A stretch of 6,573 bases of DNA from Pseudoxanthomonas sp. Its GTDB lineage: Bacteria; Pseudomonadota; Gammaproteobacteria; Xanthomonadales; Xanthomonadaceae. Under the pieces are notes generated by a model. It did no database searches, was not told the origin of the DNA, and saw only the letters and a list, made by a program, of their open reading frames with translations. A program made the translations under genes and the position numbers. Below, piece after piece: positions 1 to 5,823 of the stretch (within the stretch, counting starts at the first letter, position 1; every line of letters begins with the position of its first letter). The stretch lies in NCBI GenBank assembly GCA_026785795.1, contig JAJAZJ010000162.1:1-6573 (forward strand), written 5' to 3'.

Positions 1-90
1 GCGTGGAAGGTGTATATGCGCCGACAGACCAACACCATCAACTACTCCGATTCCCTGCCGCTGGCCCAGGGCATCAAGTTCGGCCTTTGA
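1..90 (+). CDS. C-terminal end of an unidentified protein (5' truncated)
   Basis: The first 30 codons of the window read open in frame 1 and end at a TGA at 88-90. They encode 29 residues that begin AWKVYMRRQ and end in QGIKFGL. Codon use is the GC-rich style of the neighbours and the next gene starts 41 nt downstream, so this is probably a genuine gene tail. The alternating polar and hydrophobic pattern at the end would fit a beta-strand, but the last residue is Leu rather than the aromatic residue usual for an outer-membrane barrel. The fragment carries no motif I recognise, so no function is assigned. Confidence 0.6.
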   Translation, partial: AWKVYMRRQTNTINYSDSLPLAQGIKFGL

Positions 91-120
91 TTCATTCTTC
101 CCACTTCCTTTCCCGGCCCT

Positions 121-124
121 GGAG
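121..124 (+). promoter_or_regulatory. Ribosome binding site of the DUF4190 gene
   Basis: GGAG lies 7 nt upstream of the ATG at 132-134. It decides the start of the small membrane protein, because the longer in-frame extension upstream would overlap the preceding gene and lacks such a site. Confidence 0.65.
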
Positions 125-131
125 TCAACTG

Positions 132-413
132 ATGAATGCACCCGTCCGCCAAAGCAGCACCCTGGCGATAGTCAGCCTGGTCGCCGGTATCCTGGGATGG
201 ACCCTGGCACCCTTTATCGGCAACGTCGTGGCCGTCATTACCGGACACATGGCGCGCAGGGAAATCCGCCTGAATCCAGCGCTGGAAGGCAGCGGCTTCG
301 CGACTGCCGGCCTGATCCTGGGCTGGGTAGGACTGGCGTTCTGGATATTGCTCGCACTGTTCGTCCTGTTTCTGCTGGGCGGACTGGCCTGGTTCGGCTT
401 CCAGAACGTCTGA
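132..413 (+). CDS. Small DUF4190-domain inner-membrane protein
   Basis: This gene encodes 93 residues with the DUF4190 layout. A hydrophobic stretch at residues 10-38 ends in GHMARREIR (38-46), followed by a short polar loop and the ATAGLILGWVGLAFW segment (57-71), which continues as a membrane helix to about residue 86. The 'ITGHMARREIR' plus 'GSGFATAGLILG' pair is the family signature as I know it. The biochemical role of the family is unknown. The predicted location is the cytoplasmic membrane, with two or three hydrophobic segments and little soluble domain. The ATG at 132 was chosen for its GGAG site. The stop codon lies 3 nt before the pyrD start, so the two genes are probably co-transcribed and translationally coupled. 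A link to PyrD, which is also membrane-associated, is only a positional guess. Confidence 0.85.
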   Translation: MNAPVRQSSTLAIVSLVAGILGWTLAPFIGNVVAVITGHMARREIRLNPALEGSGFATAGLILGWVGLAFWILLALFVLFLLGGLAWFGFQNV

Positions 414-416
414 CAG

Positions 417-1469
417 ATGTATGGCCTTGCCCGCCCCTTCCTGTTTGGACTGGACGCCGAACGCGCGCATGCGCTGGGCCTGGCCTCGATAGAACTCGCC
501 TACCGCAGCGGCATCAATCCACTGCTGGCTCGCAAGGTCGAGCCATTGCCCGCCTCGGTATTCGGGCTGAACTTCCCGAACCCGGTCGGGCTGGCTGCGG
601 GCATGGACAAAAATGGCGCGCATATCGACGCGCTGCTGGCGCTGGGCTTCGGCTTTGTGGAGGTGGGCACGGTCACCCCGCGCCCACAGCCGGGCAATCC
701 CAAGCCGCGCATGTTCCGCCTCGCCCAGCACAAGGCGGTGATCAACCGGCTCGGCTTCAACAACGAAGGCGTGGACGTGATGGTGCGCAACGTAGGGCGC
801 GCACGCCGCAAGCAGGGCCTGCTGGGCATCAACATCGGCAAGAACAAGGACACCTCCAACGAGCACGCGGTCTCCGACTACCTGTACTGCCTGGAGCGGG
901 TGTACCCGCTGGCCGATTACATCACCGTCAACATTTCCTCGCCCAACACCGCCGGGCTGCGCGAGCTGCAGGAAGAACAGTCCCTGCGGCGCCTGGTCGG
1001 CACGCTGCGCGAGGCGCAGGAAGCGCTGGGTGCGCAGCACGGCAAGCGCGTGCCCATGCTGGTCAAGATTGCGCCGGACCTCACCGATGAGGATATCGAG
1101 GCCATCGCGCGGGTGCTGTGCGACCTGTCGGTGGACGGCGTGATTGCCACCAACACGACGGTGTCCCGCATGGGCGTGCAGTCGCATCGCCTGGCCGATG
1201 AAGCGGGCGGCCTGTCCGGCGCGCCGCTGATGGGGCAGTCGACCCTGGTCCTGCGCAAGCTGCGCACCCGCCTGCCCGACCACATCCCCATCATCGGGGT
1301 TGGTGGGATCCTTTCCGGCGCCGATGCGGTCGCCAAGATGTCGGCCGGCGCATCGCTGGTGCAGAGCTACACCGGCCTGGTTTTCCGCGGACCGGAGCTG
1401 GTGCATGAATGCGTGGAGGCGATCCGGCGCCGGCGCGACCACAGCAGCAGTTCGGCCGTGCCCATATGA
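417..1469 (+). CDS. pyrD: Dihydroorotate dehydrogenase (quinone), class 2
   Basis: PyrD oxidises dihydroorotate to orotate with FMN and passes the electrons to membrane quinones (step four of de novo pyrimidine synthesis). The 350 residues include the class 2 N-terminal helical segment (about 1-40, [18 protein letters not shown]) that docks on the inner membrane. Family motifs run in order: [13 protein letters not shown] (55-67, Lys65 as substrate contact), [16 protein letters not shown] (83-98), NRLGFNN (110-116), [10 protein letters not shown] (137-146), NISSPNT (172-178), VKIAPD (216-221), ATNTT (244-248), GGLSGAP (264-270) and GVGGI (294-298). Ser175 takes the place of the catalytic base Ser175 of the E. 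coli class 2 enzyme. The protein is about 14 residues longer than E. coli PyrD (336), partly because of a Ser-rich tail ([10 protein letters not shown]). The start lies 3 nt after the preceding stop without a strong Shine-Dalgarno, and the stop overlaps the murB start. All key residues are present. Confidence 0.98.
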   Translation: MYGLARPFLFGLDAERAHALGLASIELAYRSGINPLLARKVEPLPASVFGLNFPNPVGLAAGMDKNGAHIDALLALGFGFVEVGTVTPRPQPGNPKPRMFRLAQHKAVINRLGFNNEGVDVMVRNVGRARRKQGLLGINIGKNKDTSNEHAVSDYLYCLERVYPLADYITVNISSPNTAGLRELQEEQSLRRLVGTLREAQEALGAQHGKRVPMLVKIAPDLTDEDIEAIARVLCDLSVDGVIATNTTVSRMGVQSHRLADEAGGLSGAPLMGQSTLVLRKLRTRLPDHIPIIGVGGILSGADAVAKMSAGASLVQSYTGLVFRGPELVHECVEAIRRRRDHSSSSAVPI

Positions 1470-2506
1470 GCCAAGGCTGGCGGATCAGCGCTGACGCCTG
1501 CCTTCGTTCACGCAACACCTTCGGCGTGGCGGCGGTGGCGCCGTGGCTGATCGAAGTGGGCGATCCGCAACAGCTGGCCGAGGTACTGGCGCTTCCACAG
1601 GTTCAGGCACACGCCCCGCTGCTGCTGGGCGGCGGCAGCAACCTGCTGTTTGCCGGCAATCCGCCGGGCGCAGTGATTGCGCTGGATATGCATCGGATCG
1701 AGATCATCCAGGACAGCCCGGAAGCCGCCACGCTGCGCGCCGATTCCGGCGTGCAGTGGCATGCCCTGGTGATGTGGACCCTGCAGCAGGGGCTGGCGGG
1801 ACTGGAAAACCTGGCCCTTATCCCCGGCACGACCGGCGCGGCGCCGATCCAGAATATCGGCGCGTACGGCACCGAAACAGGCGAGTTCATCCAGACCGTC
1901 ATCGCGTTTGATCGCGGCACCGGCATGCTGCTGCGGCTGCCTGCCGATGCGTGTGGCTTCGCCTACCGCGACAGCGTGTTCAAGCGCAATCCGGACCAGT
2001 ACATCGTCACCGCGGTGGAGTTCAGGCTCCCGCGCCGGCACGCATTGCGCATGGACTACGCCGGCATTGCCGATGAACTGGCCGCCATGGGTGTCTCAGA
2101 CCCCGCGGCCATGGACGTGGCCAACGCCGTCATCCGCATCCGCCGGCGCAAGCTCCCTGACCCGGAGTTGATCGGCAATGCCGGCAGCTTTTTCAAGAAC
2201 CCCATGGTCAGTGCGGAGCTGGCGCAGGCCATCGCGTCGGAGTATCCGGCCCTGCCCAGCTTCCGTGGCGACACGCCAGACGCGCGCAAACTGTCCGCAG
2301 CCTGGATGATCGAAGCCTGCGGCTGGAAGGGATTCCGCGAGGGCGACGCCGGCGTGGCCGATTCCCATGCCCTGGTGCTGGTCAACCATGGCCACGCCAG
2401 CGGCGCGCAGCTGCTTGGGCTGGCGCGGCGCATCGCGGATTCGGTATACGCACGGTTCGGGGTCTGGCTTGAGCCTGAGCCCAAGCTGGTGGGGGCGAGC
2501 TGGTAG
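1466..2506 (+). CDS. murB: UDP-N-acetylenolpyruvoylglucosamine reductase (type I MurB)
   Basis: MurB is a cytoplasmic FAD enzyme that uses NADPH to reduce UDP-GlcNAc-enolpyruvate to UDP-MurNAc, the second committed step of peptidoglycan precursor synthesis. The 346-residue length is close to E. coli MurB (342). Visible motifs are [11 protein letters not shown] (52-62) and [18 protein letters not shown] (118-135) of the FAD domain, YRDSVFK (167-173), [10 protein letters not shown] (237-246), [12 protein letters not shown] (278-289) and LEPE (335-338). Arg168, Ser241 and Glu338 correspond to the catalytic Arg159, Ser229 and Glu325 of E. coli. The spacing and the long segment before GNAGSFF fit type I. 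The frame is open 19 codons further upstream inside pyrD, but the ATG at 1466 forms an ATGA overlap with the pyrD stop and gives the expected N-terminus. No clear Shine-Dalgarno is visible, so translation probably depends on coupling to pyrD. Confidence 0.97.
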   Translation: MSQGWRISADACLRSRNTFGVAAVAPWLIEVGDPQQLAEVLALPQVQAHAPLLLGGGSNLLFAGNPPGAVIALDMHRIEIIQDSPEAATLRADSGVQWHALVMWTLQQGLAGLENLALIPGTTGAAPIQNIGAYGTETGEFIQTVIAFDRGTGMLLRLPADACGFAYRDSVFKRNPDQYIVTAVEFRLPRRHALRMDYAGIADELAAMGVSDPAAMDVANAVIRIRRRKLPDPELIGNAGSFFKNPMVSAELAQAIASEYPALPSFRGDTPDARKLSAAWMIEACGWKGFREGDAGVADSHALVLVNHGHASGAQLLGLARRIADSVYARFGVWLEPEPKLVGASW

Positions 2507-2556
2507 CTGGATGGTTACGTCAATGCAAACAGGGATGGCCAGCTGCAAAGAATGAA

Positions 2557-3498
2557 ATGACCACCACCACCCCCGCTCCCTCTGCAAACACCAATCCCCT
2601 GCCCACGCCGGTGCGTGCCGCGCTGCTGATGCTGGGCAGCACCATGTTCTTCGGCCTGATGGTCGTGGCCATCCGCCTGGCTGCCTCCAGCCTGCACGCT
2701 TTCGAGATCGCATTCTTCCGCAACTTCTTCGGCCTGATCGTGGCCCTGCCGCTGCTGCTGCGGCACGGACCTGGGTTCATGCGCACCACCCAGTTCCCGC
2801 GCTATCTGTTCCGCTGCGTAATCGGCATCTGCTCGATGCTGGCCGGGTTCTGGGCCATCGCCCATCTGCCGCTGGCGCAGGCGGTGTCGCTGTCCTACTC
2901 AACGCCGCTGTTCGTGACCATCGCGGCGGCGGCCCTGCTGGGTGAACAGGTGCGCGCCCGCCGCTGGACGGCCGTATGCCTGGGCTTCATCGGGGTGCTG
3001 GTGATCGTGCGGCCGGGCACGGCCGAGTTCAGCAGCAATGCCATGGTCGCGGTACTGGCAGCGGTGCTGAGCAGCATCGTGGCCATCCAGATCAAACAGC
3101 TCTCCGCGACCGAGCCAGCCGACCGCATCGTGATCTACACGACGCTGCTGTGGGTTCCGATGTCCCTGTTGCCGGCGATGAGCGTATGGCAGTGGCCGCA
3201 GGGGATCACCTGGCTCTGGTTGGTGGCCGCCGGCGTACTGGGCACCGGCGGGCACATGCTGTGGACGCGGGCACTCAAGCTGGGGGAGGTCTCGGCGCTG
3301 ACCCCGATCAGCTTCATGCAGCTGCCGCTGGTGGTGCTGTTTGGCTGGTGGCTGTTTGATGAACCGCTTGACCAATGGACCTTGATCGGTGCCGGTATCA
3401 TCTTCGGCGCCAACGCCTACATCGCGCACCGGGAAGCCGTCCTGGCACGGCGCTCGGCCTCCGAAGCGCCCAGTTCGGCCGCAAAACCCGGCGAATAG
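2557..3498 (+). CDS. EamA/DMT-superfamily transporter with ten membrane helices
   Basis: This is a 313-residue integral membrane protein with two EamA repeats, at roughly residues 20-152 and 163-290. Ten hydrophobic segments can be placed at about 20-40, 47-68, 83-101, 107-129, 138-152, 161-181, 190-209, 217-236, 245-267 and 274-291. Family marks are the LGE at the end of helix 4 (128-130), VRPG after helix 5 (151-154) and the matching DEP at the end of helix 9 (268-270). Both tails are hydrophilic: a Thr/Pro/Ala-rich N-terminus, and a C-terminus rich in Ala, Ser, Arg and Lys. Members export or import metabolites such as amino acids, purines, riboflavin or S-adenosylmethionine, and the substrate cannot be read from sequence. 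The gene starts 50 nt after murB with only a weak AAAG upstream. The ATG is firm because the nearby upstream ATG at 2552 runs straight into a stop. It probably shares the pyrD-murB transcript, though the looser spacing allows its own promoter. Confidence 0.9.
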   Translation: MTTTTPAPSANTNPLPTPVRAALLMLGSTMFFGLMVVAIRLAASSLHAFEIAFFRNFFGLIVALPLLLRHGPGFMRTTQFPRYLFRCVIGICSMLAGFWAIAHLPLAQAVSLSYSTPLFVTIAAAALLGEQVRARRWTAVCLGFIGVLVIVRPGTAEFSSNAMVAVLAAVLSSIVAIQIKQLSATEPADRIVIYTTLLWVPMSLLPAMSVWQWPQGITWLWLVAAGVLGTGGHMLWTRALKLGEVSALTPISFMQLPLVVLFGWWLFDEPLDQWTLIGAGIIFGANAYIAHREAVLARRSASEAPSSAAKPGE

Positions 3499-3539
3499 CC
3501 ACCCCCAACCCACGCTGCCGCACGGCGCCAGCAACCCGC

Positions 3540-3544
3540 GGGAA
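3540..3544 (+). promoter_or_regulatory. Ribosome binding site of the 87-residue protein gene
   Basis: GGGAA lies 7 nt before the ATG at 3552 and 13 nt before the second in-frame ATG at 3558. The spacing favours the first. Confidence 0.45.
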
Positions 3545-3551
3545 CCAGAAC

Positions 3552-3815
3552 ATGGCCATGTCCGAATCAGATATCCACAAAGGCTGGATCTACCGCACCA
3601 GCCACAACCAGGAACGCCTCGTGCTGGGTTGGGACCGCGACGGTCGCGTGGTCTATTGTTCGAAGGGCAAGGACAAGGAACGTCCGTTCCAGAACTGCCA
3701 CGTGCGCATCACCGGGCAGAAGTTCGCCCAGCGCGCAATCGGCAAGGTCAGCCAGGTCGAAGACCTGAAGCCCTACCTGATCGCCAACAAGGCCACTACC
3801 GTGGTGGTGCGCTGA
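3552..3815 (+). CDS. Small basic protein of unknown function, 87 residues
   Basis: I do not recognise a named family. The protein is soluble, with no signal peptide and no membrane segment, and carries about 16 Lys/Arg against 9 Asp/Glu. The first half (GWIYRTSHNQERLVLGWDRD, 11-30, then GRVVYCSKG, 31-39) alternates hydrophobic and polar residues as in a small beta-barrel or SH3-like fold. The middle has a KGKDKERP stretch (38-45) and two cysteines (36 and 49) that do not form a metal motif. The end is [19 protein letters not shown]. The reading is supported by GC-rich codon use, a plausible GGGAA site and a sensible globular composition. It lies 53 nt after the transporter gene and could be the last gene of that transcript. 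The start could also be the ATG at 3558 (85 residues). Its 3' end overlaps the convergent PAP2 gene by 20 nt. Confidence 0.75.
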   Translation: MAMSESDIHKGWIYRTSHNQERLVLGWDRDGRVVYCSKGKDKERPFQNCHVRITGQKFAQRAIGKVSQVEDLKPYLIANKATTVVVR

Positions 3816-4494
3816 CGGCTGCCCAGGGCCGCAGCGGCACGCGGAACACAAGCAGGTATACGCCCATCACCCAGGCAATGGCCGCCATCCATCCAGCCAG
3901 GATGTCCGAGGGATAGTGCACGCCCAGGTGGATGCGCGAATACCCGACCAACAGCACGAACACCAGTGCGACCAGCGTGACCAGCCAGCGCCAGCGCGTG
4001 GGCCATGCCAGCAGTACCAGGACCATGGCCAGGGTCATCGAGCCCATTGCATGCGCGCTGGGGAAACTGAAAGTTTGTTCTGGCGATATCGACGCCCATA
4101 GCGTGGGGCGCTCGCGCTGGAAAAGCTGTTTGGCACCCAGGTTGAGCAGCGCCGCGCCCGTGAAGGAAAGCGCAGCGAAGCTGGCCTCGCGCCAACGCCG
4201 GAAGGCCAGCAGCACCAGCACGATCACTATGTCGAGCGCAATCACGCCTTCGTAGCCCAGCTTCGACACCACCGCGAAAAATTGATCCAGCCCTGGACCG
4301 GAAAGACCATATGCATTCAACAGGATGGGATCGTCGAACGCGAACTTCTCCCGCTCATGCACTTCATCGGCCAGCTGCACGAATACCAAAAGCGGCAGCA
4401 ATACGCCGACGAACAGCAGCAGGAGCCAGGCTGCATTCCGCTTCACTGCCAGAAAGACTGCCTTGGCACCACGCGCCTGCGGATCAACCTGCAC
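3796..4494 (-). CDS. PAP2-family lipid phosphatase
   Basis: This 232-residue integral membrane protein has the complete three-part PAP2 acid phosphatase signature. Motif 1 is K122-x6-R129-P130 (KQLFQRERP). Motif 2 is PSAH at 145-148, with Ala in place of the usual Gly. Motif 3 is [12 protein letters not shown] at 186-197, in which His193 would be the phosphohistidine nucleophile and Asp197 its partner. Hydrophobic segments lie at about 21-41, 84-97, 105-119, 151-164, 170-185 and 199-217, a six-helix arrangement like PgpB. Family members dephosphorylate phosphatidylglycerol phosphate, undecaprenyl diphosphate, phosphatidate or lipid A at the membrane surface, and the substrate here is unknown. 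The proposed GTG start (4492-4494) lies inside the end of ispG, an 11-nt overlap that implies coupled translation. No Shine-Dalgarno is visible. A GTG at 4444-4446 (16 residues shorter) is the alternative and would leave the motifs intact. Confidence 0.92.
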   Translation of the reverse strand: MQVDPQARGAKAVFLAVKRNAAWLLLLFVGVLLPLLVFVQLADEVHEREKFAFDDPILLNAYGLSGPGLDQFFAVVSKLGYEGVIALDIVIVLVLLAFRRWREASFAALSFTGAALLNLGAKQLFQRERPTLWASISPEQTFSFPSAHAMGSMTLAMVLVLLAWPTRWRWLVTLVALVFVLLVGYSRIHLGVHYPSDILAGWMAAIAWVMGVYLLVFRVPLRPWAAVSAPPR

Positions 4495-5749
4495 TGCGCG
4501 CGTACCGCTTGTCCACGTACTCGTCGATCAGGGCCACGAATTCCTGGGCGATGTTGTCGCCGCGCAGGGTCAACGCCTTTTTCCCATCGATGAACACCGG
4601 CGCAATCGGCGCCTCGCCCGTACCCGGCAACGAGATGCCGATGTTGGCGTGGCGCGACTCGCCCGGCCCGTTGACCACGCAGCCCATCACCGCCAGGGTC
4701 ATGTTCTCGGCCCCCGGATGGCTGACCTTCCACTCCGGCATCTTGGCCCGCACGTGGTTCTGCACCGTGCCCGCCAGCTCCTGGAAGAATTCCGACGTGG
4801 TGCGCCCGCAGCCGGGGCAGGCGGTAACCATGGGCGTAAATGCCCGCAGGCCGGTGGTCTGCAGCAGCTCCTGGGCGACGATGACCTCCTGGGTGCGCGA
4901 CTGGCCGGGCTCGGGGGTCAGCGAAATGCGGATGGTGTCGCCGATGCCTTCCTGCAGCAGCACCGCCAGCGCTGCAGCCGACGCCACGATGCCCTTGCTG
5001 CCGATGCCGGCTTCGGTCAGGCCCAGGTGCAGCGCGAAATCCGACCGCTGCGCCAGGTCGCGGTACACCGCGATCAGCTCCTGTACGCCGCTGACCTTGC
5101 AGCTGAGCACGATGCGCTCGCGCGGCAGCCCGATCTCCACCGCGCGCGTGGCCGAATCCAGCGCGGAGCGGATCAGGGCCTCGCGCAGCACCAGGCTGGC
5201 TTCCCACGGCTGGGCACGCCGCGCGTTCTCGTCCATCAGCTGTGCGGCGAGCCCCTGGTCCAGCGAGCCCCAGTTCACCCCGATGCGCACCGGCTTGTCG
5301 TACTGGATTGCAAACTCGATCAACTGCGCGAACTGGACGTCCTTCTTGCGCCCGAAGCCGACGTTGCCGGGATTGATGCGGTACTTGGCCAGCGCCTCGG
5401 CGCAGGCCGGCTCGTTGCTGAGCAGGGTGTGGCCGTTGTAGTGGAAGTCGCCAATGATCGGCACTTCGATGCCCATCCTGCGCAGCTTTTCCACGATATG
5501 CGGCACGGCCGCGGCGGACTCCGGGTTATTGACCGTCACCCGCACCATTTCCGAACCCGCGCGCCACAGCTCAGCCACCTGCTTCACGGTGCCGGCAATG
5601 TCGGCGGTATCGGTGTTGGTCATGGACTGCACCACCACCGGCCTGCCGCCGCCCAGGGTCACCGCCCCCACGCGCACCGCACGGGTGATGCGGCGCGGCG
5701 CGGCGCCGGCTTCGATGGGCATTGCGCAGGGGGGTGGGAAATCGTCCAT
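4484..5749 (-). CDS. ispG: (E)-4-hydroxy-3-methylbut-2-enyl-diphosphate synthase
   Basis: IspG (GcpE) converts 2-C-methyl-D-erythritol 2,4-cyclodiphosphate to HMBPP, the penultimate step of the MEP isoprenoid pathway, using a [4Fe-4S] cluster. The 421 residues carry [14 protein letters not shown] (38-51) and GDFHYNG (100-106) of the TIM barrel, YRINPGNVG (123-131), HLGLTEAG (241-248), the cluster ligands Cys311 and Cys314 in TACPGCGRT, and Cys357 with Glu364 in [10 protein letters not shown]. These match Cys270, Cys273, Cys305 and Glu312 of E. coli. The two Cys pairs are about 11 residues further apart than in E. coli, and the barrel is also longer. I know this longer type from xanthomonads. 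The ATG at 5747-5749 (MDDFPPP) gives a length like the Xanthomonas proteins. The frame extends to another ATG at 5804-5806, but that would read through the likely promoter. No Shine-Dalgarno is visible. Confidence 0.97.
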   Translation of the reverse strand: MDDFPPPCAMPIEAGAAPRRITRAVRVGAVTLGGGRPVVVQSMTNTDTADIAGTVKQVAELWRAGSEMVRVTVNNPESAAAVPHIVEKLRRMGIEVPIIGDFHYNGHTLLSNEPACAEALAKYRINPGNVGFGRKKDVQFAQLIEFAIQYDKPVRIGVNWGSLDQGLAAQLMDENARRAQPWEASLVLREALIRSALDSATRAVEIGLPRERIVLSCKVSGVQELIAVYRDLAQRSDFALHLGLTEAGIGSKGIVASAAALAVLLQEGIGDTIRISLTPEPGQSRTQEVIVAQELLQTTGLRAFTPMVTACPGCGRTTSEFFQELAGTVQNHVRAKMPEWKVSHPGAENMTLAVMGCVVNGPGESRHANIGISLPGTGEAPIAPVFIDGKKALTLRGDNIAQEFVALIDEYVDKRYARSAG

Positions 5750-5775
5750 AAGCCGGATTTTAGCGCAAGCCGGAT
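5750..5775. repeat. 9-bp direct repeat AAGCCGGAT in the ispG-xseA intergenic region
   Basis: AAGCCGGAT occurs at 5750-5758 and again at 5767-5775, 17 bp apart from start to start. The candidate ispG -10 box lies between the copies and overlaps the left copy by two bases. A third shorter copy, GCCGGAT, sits at 5826-5832 over the xseA start codon. The arrangement could be an operator but may also be chance in GC-rich DNA. Confidence 0.5.
5757..5762 (-). promoter_or_regulatory. Candidate -10 box of ispG
   Basis: On the reverse strand the hexamer reads TAAAAT, matching five of six bases of TATAAT. Exactly 7 nt separate it from the ispG ATG, which would put transcription initiation at or within a base or two of the start codon. 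No good -35 box is seen 16-18 nt upstream, where the DNA is a G/C run. The absence of a Shine-Dalgarno for ispG agrees with a leaderless message but does not prove it. Confidence 0.4.
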
Positions 5776-5789
5776 GCGGGGGCCCGGCG

Positions 5790-5816
5790 TGGACCGCCCG
5801 ACCCATGGGTTATCGT
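5790..5816 (+). promoter_or_regulatory. Candidate promoter of xseA
   Basis: A TGGACC (5790-5795, four of six to TTGACA) and a TATCGT (5811-5816, four of six to TATAAT) are separated by 15 bp, which is shorter than the ideal 17. The TATCGT ends 7 nt before the xseA ATG, so a start of transcription at or next to the ATG is possible. No Shine-Dalgarno precedes that ATG. The boxes are weak and the call rests mostly on position. Confidence 0.3.
5801..5810. repeat. Perfect 10-bp palindrome ACCCATGGGT
   Basis: ACCCATGGGT is its own reverse complement and the symmetry does not extend into the flanks. It lies directly before the candidate xseA -10 box, where a repressor could bind. It also contains an ATG on each strand, one of them in the ispG frame. 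A 10-bp palindrome is not rare, so function is unproven. Confidence 0.35.
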
Positions 5817-5823
5817 ATCGCCC

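Noticed and set aside
42..1442. A 466-codon open frame on the reverse strand opposite the DUF4190 and pyrD genes
   Set aside because: The forward strand here encodes proteins with full family motifs. The reverse frame yields a low-complexity product rich in His, Gln, Arg and Ala, as is usual for antisense frames in GC-rich genes.
1409..1465. Upstream in-frame start for murB inside pyrD
   Set aside because: It would add 19 residues of Arg/Ala/Pro-rich sequence that is the shadow of pyrD. The ATGA overlap at 1466 gives a MurB of normal length.
3499..3551. Possible hairpin terminator after the transporter gene (GCTGCCG near 3515 pairing with CGCCAGC)
   Set aside because: The stem is short with a mismatch and no T-run follows, so it does not qualify as an intrinsic terminator.
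5750..5806. Nineteen-residue N-terminal extension of IspG from the ATG at 5804-5806
   Set aside because: It would read through the candidate promoter and the direct repeat and has no ribosome binding site. It also exceeds the family length, whereas the ATG at 5747-5749 gives the expected 421 residues.
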